Position numbers and translations under genes: made by a program. From the NCBI GenBank assembly GCA_951813535.1, contig OX638345.1, positions 3,650,608 to 3,714,607 on the forward strand: 64,000 nt of DNA, given 5' to 3'. This document shows, piece after piece, positions 8,340 through 15,276 of the stretch. The DNA is from an uncultured Dehalococcoidia bacterium. Its GTDB lineage: Bacteria; Chloroflexota; Dehalococcoidia; Lucifugimonadales; UBA3495. Each line of letters begins with the position of its first letter. The first letter of the stretch is position 1. Below the pieces are notes generated by a model, which saw nothing but the letters and a program-made list of their open reading frames with translations, was not told the origin of the DNA and ran no database searches.

Positions 8340-8390
8340 GCTAGTTCATCCTTCGTTTGCGCTTTTCCAGTTGTTCCCATCCCCATTTTC

Positions 8391-8468
8391 GTCATTCCCG
8401 CGAAAGCGGGAATCCAGGAAAACTTTTGCCTTTTGCACGTTTGGATTCCGGCTCAGGGCCGGAATGAC
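8391..8468. repeat. Paired palindromic repeat, dispersed family B ('GTCATTCCCGCGAAAGCGGGAA')
   Basis: Two hairpins in opposite orientation: GTCATTCCCGC/GCGGGAATCCA at the left and TGGATTCCGGC/GCCGGAATGAC at the right, making one larger inverted repeat of about 78 bases between ilvC and ilvN. Similar copies lie at 52995-53094 and, more decayed, around 54177-54294. This type is widespread in bacterial genomes as a REP/MITE-like element. Confidence 0.8.
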
Positions 8469-8477
8469 GGATCCAGA

Positions 8478-9083
8478 TTAGACTCCCTCGTAGTGCCCCG
8501 GCGCCGAGCTAACCGCCCGCTCCGCCACGGCTCCGTTTCTTCCCATGATGATGGCGTCGGCGCCGACGTCGTCGCTGACCCGGCCGCCGGTCTTGCCCCG
8601 CACCATGGCCACGCGGCCGGTGCGCATCAGCTCCAAGATGCCGAAGGGCTTCAGCAGGTCGTACAGCGCGTCGATCTTGTCCTCCTCACCGGTGGTTTCC
8701 ACCACCAGCGACCGAGTGCCCACGTCCACGACCTTGGCCCGGAAAAGGTTCACCATCTCCAGGATCTCGCTGCGGTTGGATGGGGTCGCCCGAACCTTGA
8801 TCAGGGCCAGTTCGCGCGCCACCACGTCCTCTTCGGATATGTTGGACACCTTCACCACGTCGATCAGTTTTTCCAGGTGGCGGGTGGCCTGCTCCACGGT
8901 GTACTGGTCGCCGGTGACGACGAAGGTGAGGCGCGACAGGCCCTTTTGCTCGCTGGCGCCCACCGCCAGGCTGGCGATGTTGAACCCGCGCCGGCGGAAC
9001 AGGCCGGCCACCCGGGTCAGGACCCCGGGCCGGTCCTGCACCAGCGCGATGATGGTGTGCTGTTGGGTGCTAAGCGCGTTCAA
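8478..9083 (-). CDS. ilvN: Acetolactate synthase small (regulatory) subunit
   Basis: 201 residues. An N-terminal ACT domain (TIIALVQDRPGVLTRVAGLFRRRGFNI at about residues 9-36; GASEQKGLSRLTFVV) senses valine and activates the catalytic subunit; the C-terminal ALS_ss_C domain follows (ELALIKVRAT, GEEDKIDALYDLL, ELMRTGRVAMVRG). The start overlaps the end of ilvB by 14 bases, which implies translational coupling and a stoichiometric complex. The tail beyond residue 170 is longer than in E. coli IlvH and appears unstructured. Cytoplasmic, branched-chain amino-acid synthesis. Confidence 0.95.
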   Translation of the reverse strand: MNALSTQQHTIIALVQDRPGVLTRVAGLFRRRGFNIASLAVGASEQKGLSRLTFVVTGDQYTVEQATRHLEKLIDVVKVSNISEEDVVARELALIKVRATPSNRSEILEMVNLFRAKVVDVGTRSLVVETTGEEDKIDALYDLLKPFGILELMRTGRVAMVRGKTGGRVSDDVGADAIIMGRNGAVAERAVSSAPGHYEGV

Positions 9084-10776
9084 AACCCACCCCCTCGGCC
9101 TCAGGCTCTTCCAGCATCTCGTGCACCGACTCCCCGGCGGGGATCATCGGGTACACGAACTCGTCCTCTTTCACCACGAAGTCCACGACCACCGGCCCCG
9201 GCGTTTCCATGGCCTCCTGGATTGCCCCGGACACATCCTCTTCTTTGGTGACCCGGATGCCCCGGATGCCGTAGGCCTCGGCCAGCTTCACAAAATCGGG
9301 GTTGCCGCTGTAGATGGTGGCGAAGAAGTCCTTGTCGTAGAAGAAGTCCTGCCACTGCCGCACCATTCCCAGCGACCCATTATTAAGGATGGCGTACTTG
9401 ACGTCGATCTTGTTCTCCACCGCCGTGGCCAGGTCGCACAGGGTCATCTGGAACCCGCCGTCGCCGGCGATGGACCACACGGTCTTTTCCGGCCGGCCCA
9501 CCTTGGCGCCCAGCGCGGCCGGCACCTCGTATCCCATGGCTCCGCTGCCGCCCGACGTGATCAGCGAGTTCGGTTCCTTGTAGCCGTAGTGCTGCGCGGC
9601 CCACATCTGGTGCTGCCCGACGCCGGTCACGATGATGGCTTCCCCGTTGGTCTCGTCCGAAATCTGCTTCATCACCTGCTGGGGCAACAGCACGTCCGAC
9701 TTGCGGATGAACAGCGACGGATGCTCCGCCCGCAGCGTGTCCGTTTCCTTGATCCAGTCCAGGTGCACGTTGGATTCCACCAGGGGTATCAGCGCGCGGA
9801 GGCTGGCCTTGAGGTCGCCCAGCACCGGGGCGTCGGCAACCACGTTCTTGTTGAACTCGGTGGGGTCGACGTCGACGTGTACGATCTTTGCGCCGGGCGC
9901 GAAGTCGCTGAGGCGTCCGGTGACCCGGTCGTCGAAGCGCGCTCCCAGCGAGATCACCAGGTCCGAGCGGTCGATGGCCAGGCTGGCGTAGGCCATGCCG
10001 TGCATCCCGGGCATTCCCAGGTTCAGCACGTGCTCGGTGGACATCGCGCCGATGCCCAGCAGCGTGGTGATCACCGGGATCTGCGCCTTCTCGGCCAGCT
10101 CACGCAGCTCGTCCCACGCCCGGGAGATCAGCACGCCGTGGCCGGCCAGGATCACCGGACGCTGCGCACGGTTGATCAGGTCGGCGGCGGCGCGCGCTTG
10201 CCGCGGGTCGGGCGCGCCGGGCGGGACGTAACCGGGCAGGTCCACCTCGTCCGGCCACTGGAACTCGATTTTATCGCCGGCCAGCACGTCCTTCGGCACG
10301 TCGATGAGGACGGGGCCGGGGCGGCCGGTGCGTGCGATGTAGAAGGCTTCCTTGATGGCCGGCGCGACGTCACGCACGTCCATGACCAGGTAGTTGTGCT
10401 TGGTGACCGGCAGGGTGATGCCGGTGATGTCGGTTTCCTGGAAGGCGTCGCGGCCGATGGCAGCCCGGGGCACCTGTCCGGTGATGCAGACGATGGGCAC
10501 CGAGTCCATTTGCGCGGCCATGAGGCCGGTTACCAGGTTGGTGGCTCCGGGGCCGGACGTGGCGGAGCATACGCCCACTTTGCCCGTGGCCCGGGCGTAG
10601 CCGTCGGCGGCCATGGCGGCGGCCTGCTCGTGGCGTACCAGGATGTGGCGGAGCTTGGGATAGCCGGACAGCGCGCCGTAGAACGGCAATACAGCCCCGC
10701 CGGGCAGCCCGAATATCGTGTCCACGCCTTCGCGCAGCAGGCTTTCGCAAATGATCTCCGCGCCTGTCATTTCCAT
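9070..10776 (-). CDS. ilvB: Acetolactate synthase large (catalytic) subunit
   Basis: 568 residues. The thiamine-diphosphate enzyme condenses two pyruvates, or pyruvate with 2-oxobutyrate. Visible are the catalytic Glu motif VRHEQAAAMAADGYAR near residue 48, the FAD/intermediate domain (GHGVLISRAWDELRELAE), and the TPP-Mg motif starting GDGGFQMTLCDLATAVEN near residue 438 and ending with the metal Asn (LNNGSLG). First gene of the leftward ilvB-ilvN-ilvC-leuA set. A T-box leader with its own terminator lies 67 bases upstream, so transcription depends on uncharged tRNA. ATG at 10776 follows CAGGAG; a second in-frame ATG two codons later is also possible. Confidence 0.97.
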   Translation of the reverse strand: MEMTGAEIICESLLREGVDTIFGLPGGAVLPFYGALSGYPKLRHILVRHEQAAAMAADGYARATGKVGVCSATSGPGATNLVTGLMAAQMDSVPIVCITGQVPRAAIGRDAFQETDITGITLPVTKHNYLVMDVRDVAPAIKEAFYIARTGRPGPVLIDVPKDVLAGDKIEFQWPDEVDLPGYVPPGAPDPRQARAAADLINRAQRPVILAGHGVLISRAWDELRELAEKAQIPVITTLLGIGAMSTEHVLNLGMPGMHGMAYASLAIDRSDLVISLGARFDDRVTGRLSDFAPGAKIVHVDVDPTEFNKNVVADAPVLGDLKASLRALIPLVESNVHLDWIKETDTLRAEHPSLFIRKSDVLLPQQVMKQISDETNGEAIIVTGVGQHQMWAAQHYGYKEPNSLITSGGSGAMGYEVPAALGAKVGRPEKTVWSIAGDGGFQMTLCDLATAVENKIDVKYAILNNGSLGMVRQWQDFFYDKDFFATIYSGNPDFVKLAEAYGIRGIRVTKEEDVSGAIQEAMETPGPVVVDFVVKEDEFVYPMIPAGESVHEMLEEPEAEGVGFERA

Positions 10777-10802
10777 AGTACGGCCACTCCTGTGATCTCT
10801 CC

Positions 10803-10836
10803 GGTTTCCGATGTTGTCAGGTTTCCGATGTGGTCA
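10803..10836. repeat. Two direct 17-bp repeats between T-box terminator and ilvB
   Basis: GGTTTCCGATGTTGTCA at 10803-10819 is followed directly by GGTTTCCGATGTGGTCA at 10820-10836 (one mismatch). They lie between the T-box terminator and the ilvB ribosome site. Function unknown. Confidence 0.7.
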
Positions 10837-10842
10837 GGGCAT

Positions 10843-11123
10843 AAAAAATCCCGACCCCGAAGGGACGGGTTTTAATTCCCGCGGTACCACCCTTCTTTTT
10901 CGCGCCCCGCTCATTGCCTGAAATATCCCTGGCGAACGCGCAACGCGAAACTCTTTGTACACAGCCGTTATCGGAGCCGACCCGCTCGCCCTACTCACGC
11001 TGTTGCGCTTCAGCCGAGACGCTCCGGGGCGAGTTCAGCAATTCCGGCCCCCGACTTCCACCAACCGTCGGTTCTCTATGCGGCCTTCCCAGCCTACTAC
11101 TCCCCATCACCGCGATTTAACTG
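10843..11123 (-). promoter_or_regulatory. T-box riboswitch, leucine specifier (CTC) candidate
   Basis: The coding (minus) strand holds the T-box signature AGGGTGGTACCGCG (10880-10893) followed by a terminator stem AACCCGTCCC-TTCG-GGGTCGGG and a run of six T (10843-10870). Upstream is a long stem-I region. In it the loop-E pair AGTA (near 11097) and GAA is directly followed by CTC (minus strand of 11031-11033), the position of the specifier codon, so leucine is the likely amino acid. Uncharged tRNA-Leu would stabilise the antiterminator and switch on ilvBNC-leuA. The T-box identity is secure; the specifier is read by eye. Confidence 0.92.
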
Positions 11124-11129
11124 CCGGGT

Positions 11130-11158
11130 ATGCTATCACCCGCCTGAATCCCTGTCAA
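11130..11158 (-). promoter_or_regulatory. Sigma-70 promoter of the ilv operon
   Basis: On the minus strand TTGACA (11153-11158) is followed after exactly 17 bases by TAGCAT (11130-11135). Predicted start of transcription is near 11123, just before the T-box stem I. Confidence 0.8.
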
Positions 11159-11198
11159 TGAAACCGAGCCCTGACGCGTACCCAGTTTCACCGGAACC

Positions 11199-11290
11199 GT
11201 CATTGCGAGCGAAGCGCGGCAATCTCGTTGGGGCAAGGAACGCTACTGAGGGAACGAGATCGCTACGTCGCTTCGCTCCTCGCGATGACA
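11199..11290. repeat. Palindromic repeat, dispersed family A ('TCATTGCGAGCGAAGCG')
   Basis: TCATTGCGAGCGAAGCGCGG with CAATCTCG at the left is mirrored by CGAGATCGC ... CGCTTCGCTCCTCGCGATGA at the right, an imperfect inverted repeat of about 90 bases. A half copy is found at 28347-28374. The same core is a common bacterial REP-type element. Confidence 0.75.
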
Positions 11291-11614
11291 AAATGGGCAC
11301 GCGTGAGGTCGTCCGCCTGTTACAGGCGTGTTCACGCTGCGGTGTTGGGAGCTTTTACCGCCCGATCATCGTAGCGCGGGCGCGGCATTTGCTTGAGGCC
11401 GGCGTGGATAGCCAGGCGGAACGGTTTTCGATCACCCGGTCACGCCGCTCAATCTTCGGTTTTCCTGTCGCGATAATTTCACCATATATTCACGGTTTGT
11501 GGCGCGCTTTTCACGCCATTTTCACAATCGTCCGATAGCCTTTCCCATGGTTGATCCGCCGCAGGCGAGGGCTCTGCCCTGGCTAAATAACTGCTGCCTG
11601 CGGCGGCCTGACAC

Positions 11615-11663
11615 GAGCGACTCCCAAGCCCTCACTCCTCCTCGAGGCGCTTGGGAGTCGCTC
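11615..11663. repeat. Perfect 15-bp inverted repeat (hairpin)
   Basis: GAGCGACTCCCAAGC (11615-11629) and GCTTGGGAGTCGCTC (11649-11663) can form a perfect stem with a 19-base loop. There is no T tract on either side. It lies 34 bases before the start of the large repeat protein, so it would sit in that gene's 5' region or mark the end of a mobile repeat. Confidence 0.65.
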
Positions 11664-11697
11664 TCGCTCCTATAACTTATTGCGGAGGGCGTACGGT

Positions 11698-14600
11698 ATG
11701 CATTCGATTGTCGATATTTTGAAACCATTCAGGCTCATGGCCGTGGCCCTGCTCATAGTCCTGGCGTCTGTCGTCGGACTGGCGGTTCAAGACCCGCCGG
11801 ACGCGGCGGCTTACGTGGGGTGGATCGACATCGAGTGCAGCGATCACAAGGTGACGGAAGGCGGCAGGTTCCGACTGCACATAATCACCGGGGAACCGAG
11901 CAACCTTCGCGGGGAAACCATCAAGGTGTACTGGACCACCGTTGCCGATACCGCCGACGAAACCGACTACCACGCGCTGCACCGCGAAGGTCAGGCGAGC
12001 AATCGCTACCAGTCCAACGAGGCGCGCATGGGCCGCCACTTCTACACCAAGCAGGACACCTACAGCGAGGATACTGAACACTTCACGGTGTATGCGGTCA
12101 ACGCATCGTCGCACGGGTCCGGCAGCGGCTCATGCCGCATCGCGATAGAAGACGACGATGGCCCGGGAGCGGCGGAGACCTGGATCGAATCGTTGCCGAT
12201 TGCCGGCAAATACCAGCGCGGCGGTCGAATCCGCATCAAGCAACGGTTTACCGAGGAAGTGATAGTGGAAGGTGGGGAAGTCAACCTGGGGCTGCTCCTT
12301 GGCCAGGGCAGCAACGTGGAGCACAAAGGCGCCAGCTACATCAGCGGTTCCGGGACCGACACCCTGACCTTTGAATACACGGTCACCGGTGACGATCTCG
12401 ACATCGACGGCATCGAGATCCCGAACAGCGACTACGGCGGCGACGGCTCCATCCTGACCGAAGCCGACCGCACGGAAGTCAACAGCGAATACCGGGGCAT
12501 CCCAACCGATGTCAACCATTTTGTGTACGGCAGGACCGAGGTGCTGGAGGTGTCCGTCATCTCCTCCCCAGCAGGCGGCGACACCTATCGGATGGGCGAG
12601 CACCTGGAAATCGCGGTGCGGTTCCACCGCGCGGTCCAGGTTAATGGCCGGGTGCATATCGTCCTGCGCATCGGCGATGACGAAGAGGAATGGGCCGGCG
12701 CCTGGTACGATCGCGGTTCCGGCACCGACACCCTGGTGTTCCGGCACGCGGTCCGTGCCGATGACGTCGACACCGGCGGGTTCCGGGTCGTCAACGGTTC
12801 CATTGGTCCCGAGGGACAGAAATATGGTTTCGGCGGCAGTGGGACCATCACCGACCAGGGCGCATCCCACGAGGTGAGCCCCTACTACGACGGGCTGATC
12901 GACCCTTCCGGTTACAAGGTGGACGGGAGGCCCTACATCAAGAGCATCGCCGTCACCTCCACGCCTGCCAATGGGACCCACTACCGGATCAACGACCGGA
13001 TCATGATTTCCGCGACCTTCGACCGGGCGGTCTCGGTGCAGCCAAAACCGGCGTTCACGGTCAGCCTGGGCGATCGGGAAGTGCTGGCTCGCTTTTACGA
13101 CGGTTCGCTCACGGATACGCTGGTCTTCAGCTACAAGGTGGAGGAGGACGACACGGACGCAAACGGTATATCCATCCCGGCCCAAAATGGCTTCCTTGAA
13201 TCCGGCAACATCTGGGAGGCCCGCACCGAACGAACGGTGAACCAGCACATCCCCGCCCTGGCCGACCAGGCGGGGCAGGCGGTGAAGGGTAGCCTGCCTT
13301 CCGTTGTCTCCAGCGCGATCGTCTCCACGCCCAGCCACCCTCGCCAATACCATTTTGGCGAGGATATCGAAATCGCCCTGACGTTCGACGAACCCGTGGA
13401 CGTGTTGGGTACGCCGTCAATACGGATCGAGATGGACCGAAGCGGCCCTCACCGTCGCGATGCGACGTACCGCCGGGGATCCGGCACCGACACCCTTGTC
13501 TTCGTCTACACCGTTCAGGGCGGCGACCTGGACCATACCGGCGTTGCTCTGGTCGAACGGGAGAGTGACGGGTTTGACGGCACCGCGCGAGTTTACCAGG
13601 CGGGCACCGAGAACCAGGCGAACGGCAGGATACCCGGCTTTTCCGATATGTCGGACCACCGAGTTGACGGTCTTCCCCACATCACGGCCAAAGCGGTGGA
13701 ATCAACGCCGGCCCGGCGGGGCATCTACCGCGCTGGTGAGTCCCTCCTGGTCTCGTTGACTTATGACCGGCCGATGGAAGTGTTGGGAAGACCGCCCATC
13801 TATCTGCGAGTCGGCGACGACACTCCTGGCGCCCGCTATCGGAGTGGGTCGGGGACCAACACCATTGTCTTCGGCTACGATGTACAGGCAGACGACCGTG
13901 ACTATGACGGATTCAGCCTGCTCGATTTTCGGGGTGGGTTCCCTCTGAATGACTATATGAAACCGGTCGGCGTTGACATACCTTTTGCGCGGCAGTTCAA
14001 GGGGTTTGGCAGCCAGGAGGGCCACGCCGTCGCCGGCCGGGTCCACATCACCGAGATTGAGGTGATCTCCGAGCCGGGCGAGGATGGCGTATATGAAATG
14101 GGCGACGGCATCGAATTGGCAGTTACCTTTGACGATGAGGTAACCGTGACCGGCACACCCCAACTGACGATGGATTTGGACGGTTCCACGCAGATGGCCG
14201 CGTTCCACGAAGCGCGAAACGCAGCGAGCGGCTCCAGCATGGGCAGCACCGGGGATGCGATGATTTTCAGATACACCGTGCAGACCGCCGATGAAGCTAC
14301 CGACGGCCTGACGGTTGTCCAGGACGCCTTCAGCCTGAACGGCGGGACCATCGTGGACCCGAATGGCAACGAGCCCGACCTGCGCCATGCGGCCAGCACT
14401 TTCGCCGACCACCCGGTGGTGGAGGTCGCGCCGGAGGTTGAAGGAGTGAGGACGTCACAGGATGGTTCGCAAGTGATCATCACCTTCAGCGAGAATGTCC
14501 AGGTGCGGCCGGACTTGCAGACCCTGAGCAGCTTCGCGGGAGTGGACGTTGGGGTCTACCTGCGGGCGCTGATCGACGTGTTTGTCGACGGGCACCGGGC

Positions 14601-15117
14601 GCATACCCACGGGGCGGCCATATCAGGGAAGGAGCTCACACTGACCCTGGACACGGCCATCACGCAGGGGCAGGATGTTGAGGTAGCCTACGACGACTTG
14701 TTTGCCCGGGATGTGCCGGGAGTCATCGTCGACCACGCTGGAAACCCGCTGGAACACTTCTCCAGCCAGACGGTTGCCAACGAGTCGATCCTGCCCGCCA
14801 ACGCCGACGCCAACTGGCCGGTTATCAGCGCGTACAGCCTCACCGTCGCGGAGGGTCAGACGGGGACGTATACGGTGGCGTTGGGGGCCCAGCCGGACCA
14901 GGACGTGACGATATCCCTGTCGATTTCACCTTCCACGCATCTGAGCGCCAGCGCCGAGACGTTGACCTTCACGCCAAATAACTGGGCCACGCCGCAGACG
15001 GTGACCCTCACGGCGGGCACGGACGCTGACGATATCAACTTCTGGCAGGAAATTGTCCACACCGCCGACGTGGACGGTTTCATTGTAGGTCACCTGAAGG
15101 TGCTTATAGAGGAGTAA
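11698..15117 (+). CDS. Large secreted repeat protein with Calx-beta and six internal repeats
   Basis: 1139 residues. The ATG at 11698 follows GGAGGG; a TTG six codons upstream is less likely. A signal peptide is clear (residues 1-38, basic start then MAVALLIVLASVVGLAV). Residues about 40-150 resemble a Calx-beta domain (KVTEGGRFRLHI ... CRIAIEDDD). Six repeats of about 120-130 residues begin near 161, 282, 413, 539, 661 and 783; each holds a S.P....Y..G..I.I...F line, a GSGTDTLVF-type strand and V..DD.D..G. Residues about 910-1035 look like a SwmB-type Ig fold (SQDGSQVIITFSENVQV), and the end (from about 1041) is another beta-sandwich (YSLTVAEGQTGTYTVAL). Acidic, likely calcium-binding; surface adhesion is an inference. 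Confidence 0.8.
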   Translation: MHSIVDILKPFRLMAVALLIVLASVVGLAVQDPPDAAAYVGWIDIECSDHKVTEGGRFRLHIITGEPSNLRGETIKVYWTTVADTADETDYHALHREGQASNRYQSNEARMGRHFYTKQDTYSEDTEHFTVYAVNASSHGSGSGSCRIAIEDDDGPGAAETWIESLPIAGKYQRGGRIRIKQRFTEEVIVEGGEVNLGLLLGQGSNVEHKGASYISGSGTDTLTFEYTVTGDDLDIDGIEIPNSDYGGDGSILTEADRTEVNSEYRGIPTDVNHFVYGRTEVLEVSVISSPAGGDTYRMGEHLEIAVRFHRAVQVNGRVHIVLRIGDDEEEWAGAWYDRGSGTDTLVFRHAVRADDVDTGGFRVVNGSIGPEGQKYGFGGSGTITDQGASHEVSPYYDGLIDPSGYKVDGRPYIKSIAVTSTPANGTHYRINDRIMISATFDRAVSVQPKPAFTVSLGDREVLARFYDGSLTDTLVFSYKVEEDDTDANGISIPAQNGFLESGNIWEARTERTVNQHIPALADQAGQAVKGSLPSVVSSAIVSTPSHPRQYHFGEDIEIALTFDEPVDVLGTPSIRIEMDRSGPHRRDATYRRGSGTDTLVFVYTVQGGDLDHTGVALVERESDGFDGTARVYQAGTENQANGRIPGFSDMSDHRVDGLPHITAKAVESTPARRGIYRAGESLLVSLTYDRPMEVLGRPPIYLRVGDDTPGARYRSGSGTNTIVFGYDVQADDRDYDGFSLLDFRGGFPLNDYMKPVGVDIPFARQFKGFGSQEGHAVAGRVHITEIEVISEPGEDGVYEMGDGIELAVTFDDEVTVTGTPQLTMDLDGSTQMAAFHEARNAASGSSMGSTGDAMIFRYTVQTADEATDGLTVVQDAFSLNGGTIVDPNGNEPDLRHAASTFADHPVVEVAPEVEGVRTSQDGSQVIITFSENVQVRPDLQTLSSFAGVDVGVYLRALIDVFVDGHRAHTHGAAISGKELTLTLDTAITQGQDVEVAYDDLFARDVPGVIVDHAGNPLEHFSSQTVANESILPANADANWPVISAYSLTVAEGQTGTYTVALGAQPDQDVTISLSISPSTHLSASAETLTFTPNNWATPQTVTLTAGTDADDINFWQEIVHTADVDGFIVGHLKVLIEE

Positions 15118-15160
15118 CAAACAACAAAGCGCCCGTAAAACGCCGCCATTTGCCGCATCG

Positions 15161-15189
15161 TTGACACTGCGCCGGCCTGCTGGTACGGT
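15161..15189 (+). promoter_or_regulatory. Promoter candidate of the first TRAP binding-protein gene
   Basis: TTGACA (15161-15166), 17-base spacer, TACGGT (15184-15189). The -10 is weak but the -35 is perfect and the gene starts 88 bases downstream. Confidence 0.55.
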
Positions 15190-15276
15190 GTTGCGGCAAA
15201 CTGTGAGGCGAGGCCGGCGCAGGCGGCATACCGCACTGATGCCAGCCGCGCAAATCATAAATATGAGGGAGATCCT

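Larger units (their letters stand above)
11160..11697. other. Intergenic stretch without genes
   Basis: 538 bases between the ilv promoter and the large repeat-protein gene. It contains a palindromic family A repeat (11199-11290), a strong perfect 15-bp hairpin (11615-11663), and otherwise nothing I can read as coding. The open frame 11158-11538 lacks a ribosome site and runs through the palindrome. Confidence 0.6.

Noticed and set aside
7389-9251. 620-codon open frame on the plus strand over ilvC/ilvN/ilvB
   Set aside because: Antisense shadow of GC-rich codon structure; protein is low-complexity (many V, H, A, G runs) and the opposite strand holds clear ilv genes.
8545-10875. 776-codon open frame on the plus strand over ilvB
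   Set aside because: Same reason: mirror of ilvB codons, and it runs through the T-box terminator.
11158-11538. 126-codon frame downstream of the ilv promoter
   Set aside because: Runs through the family A palindrome, lacks a ribosome site and family similarity.
12130-13353. 407-codon minus-strand frame inside the large repeat protein
   Set aside because: Shadow of the repeat protein; no start signal, no domain.
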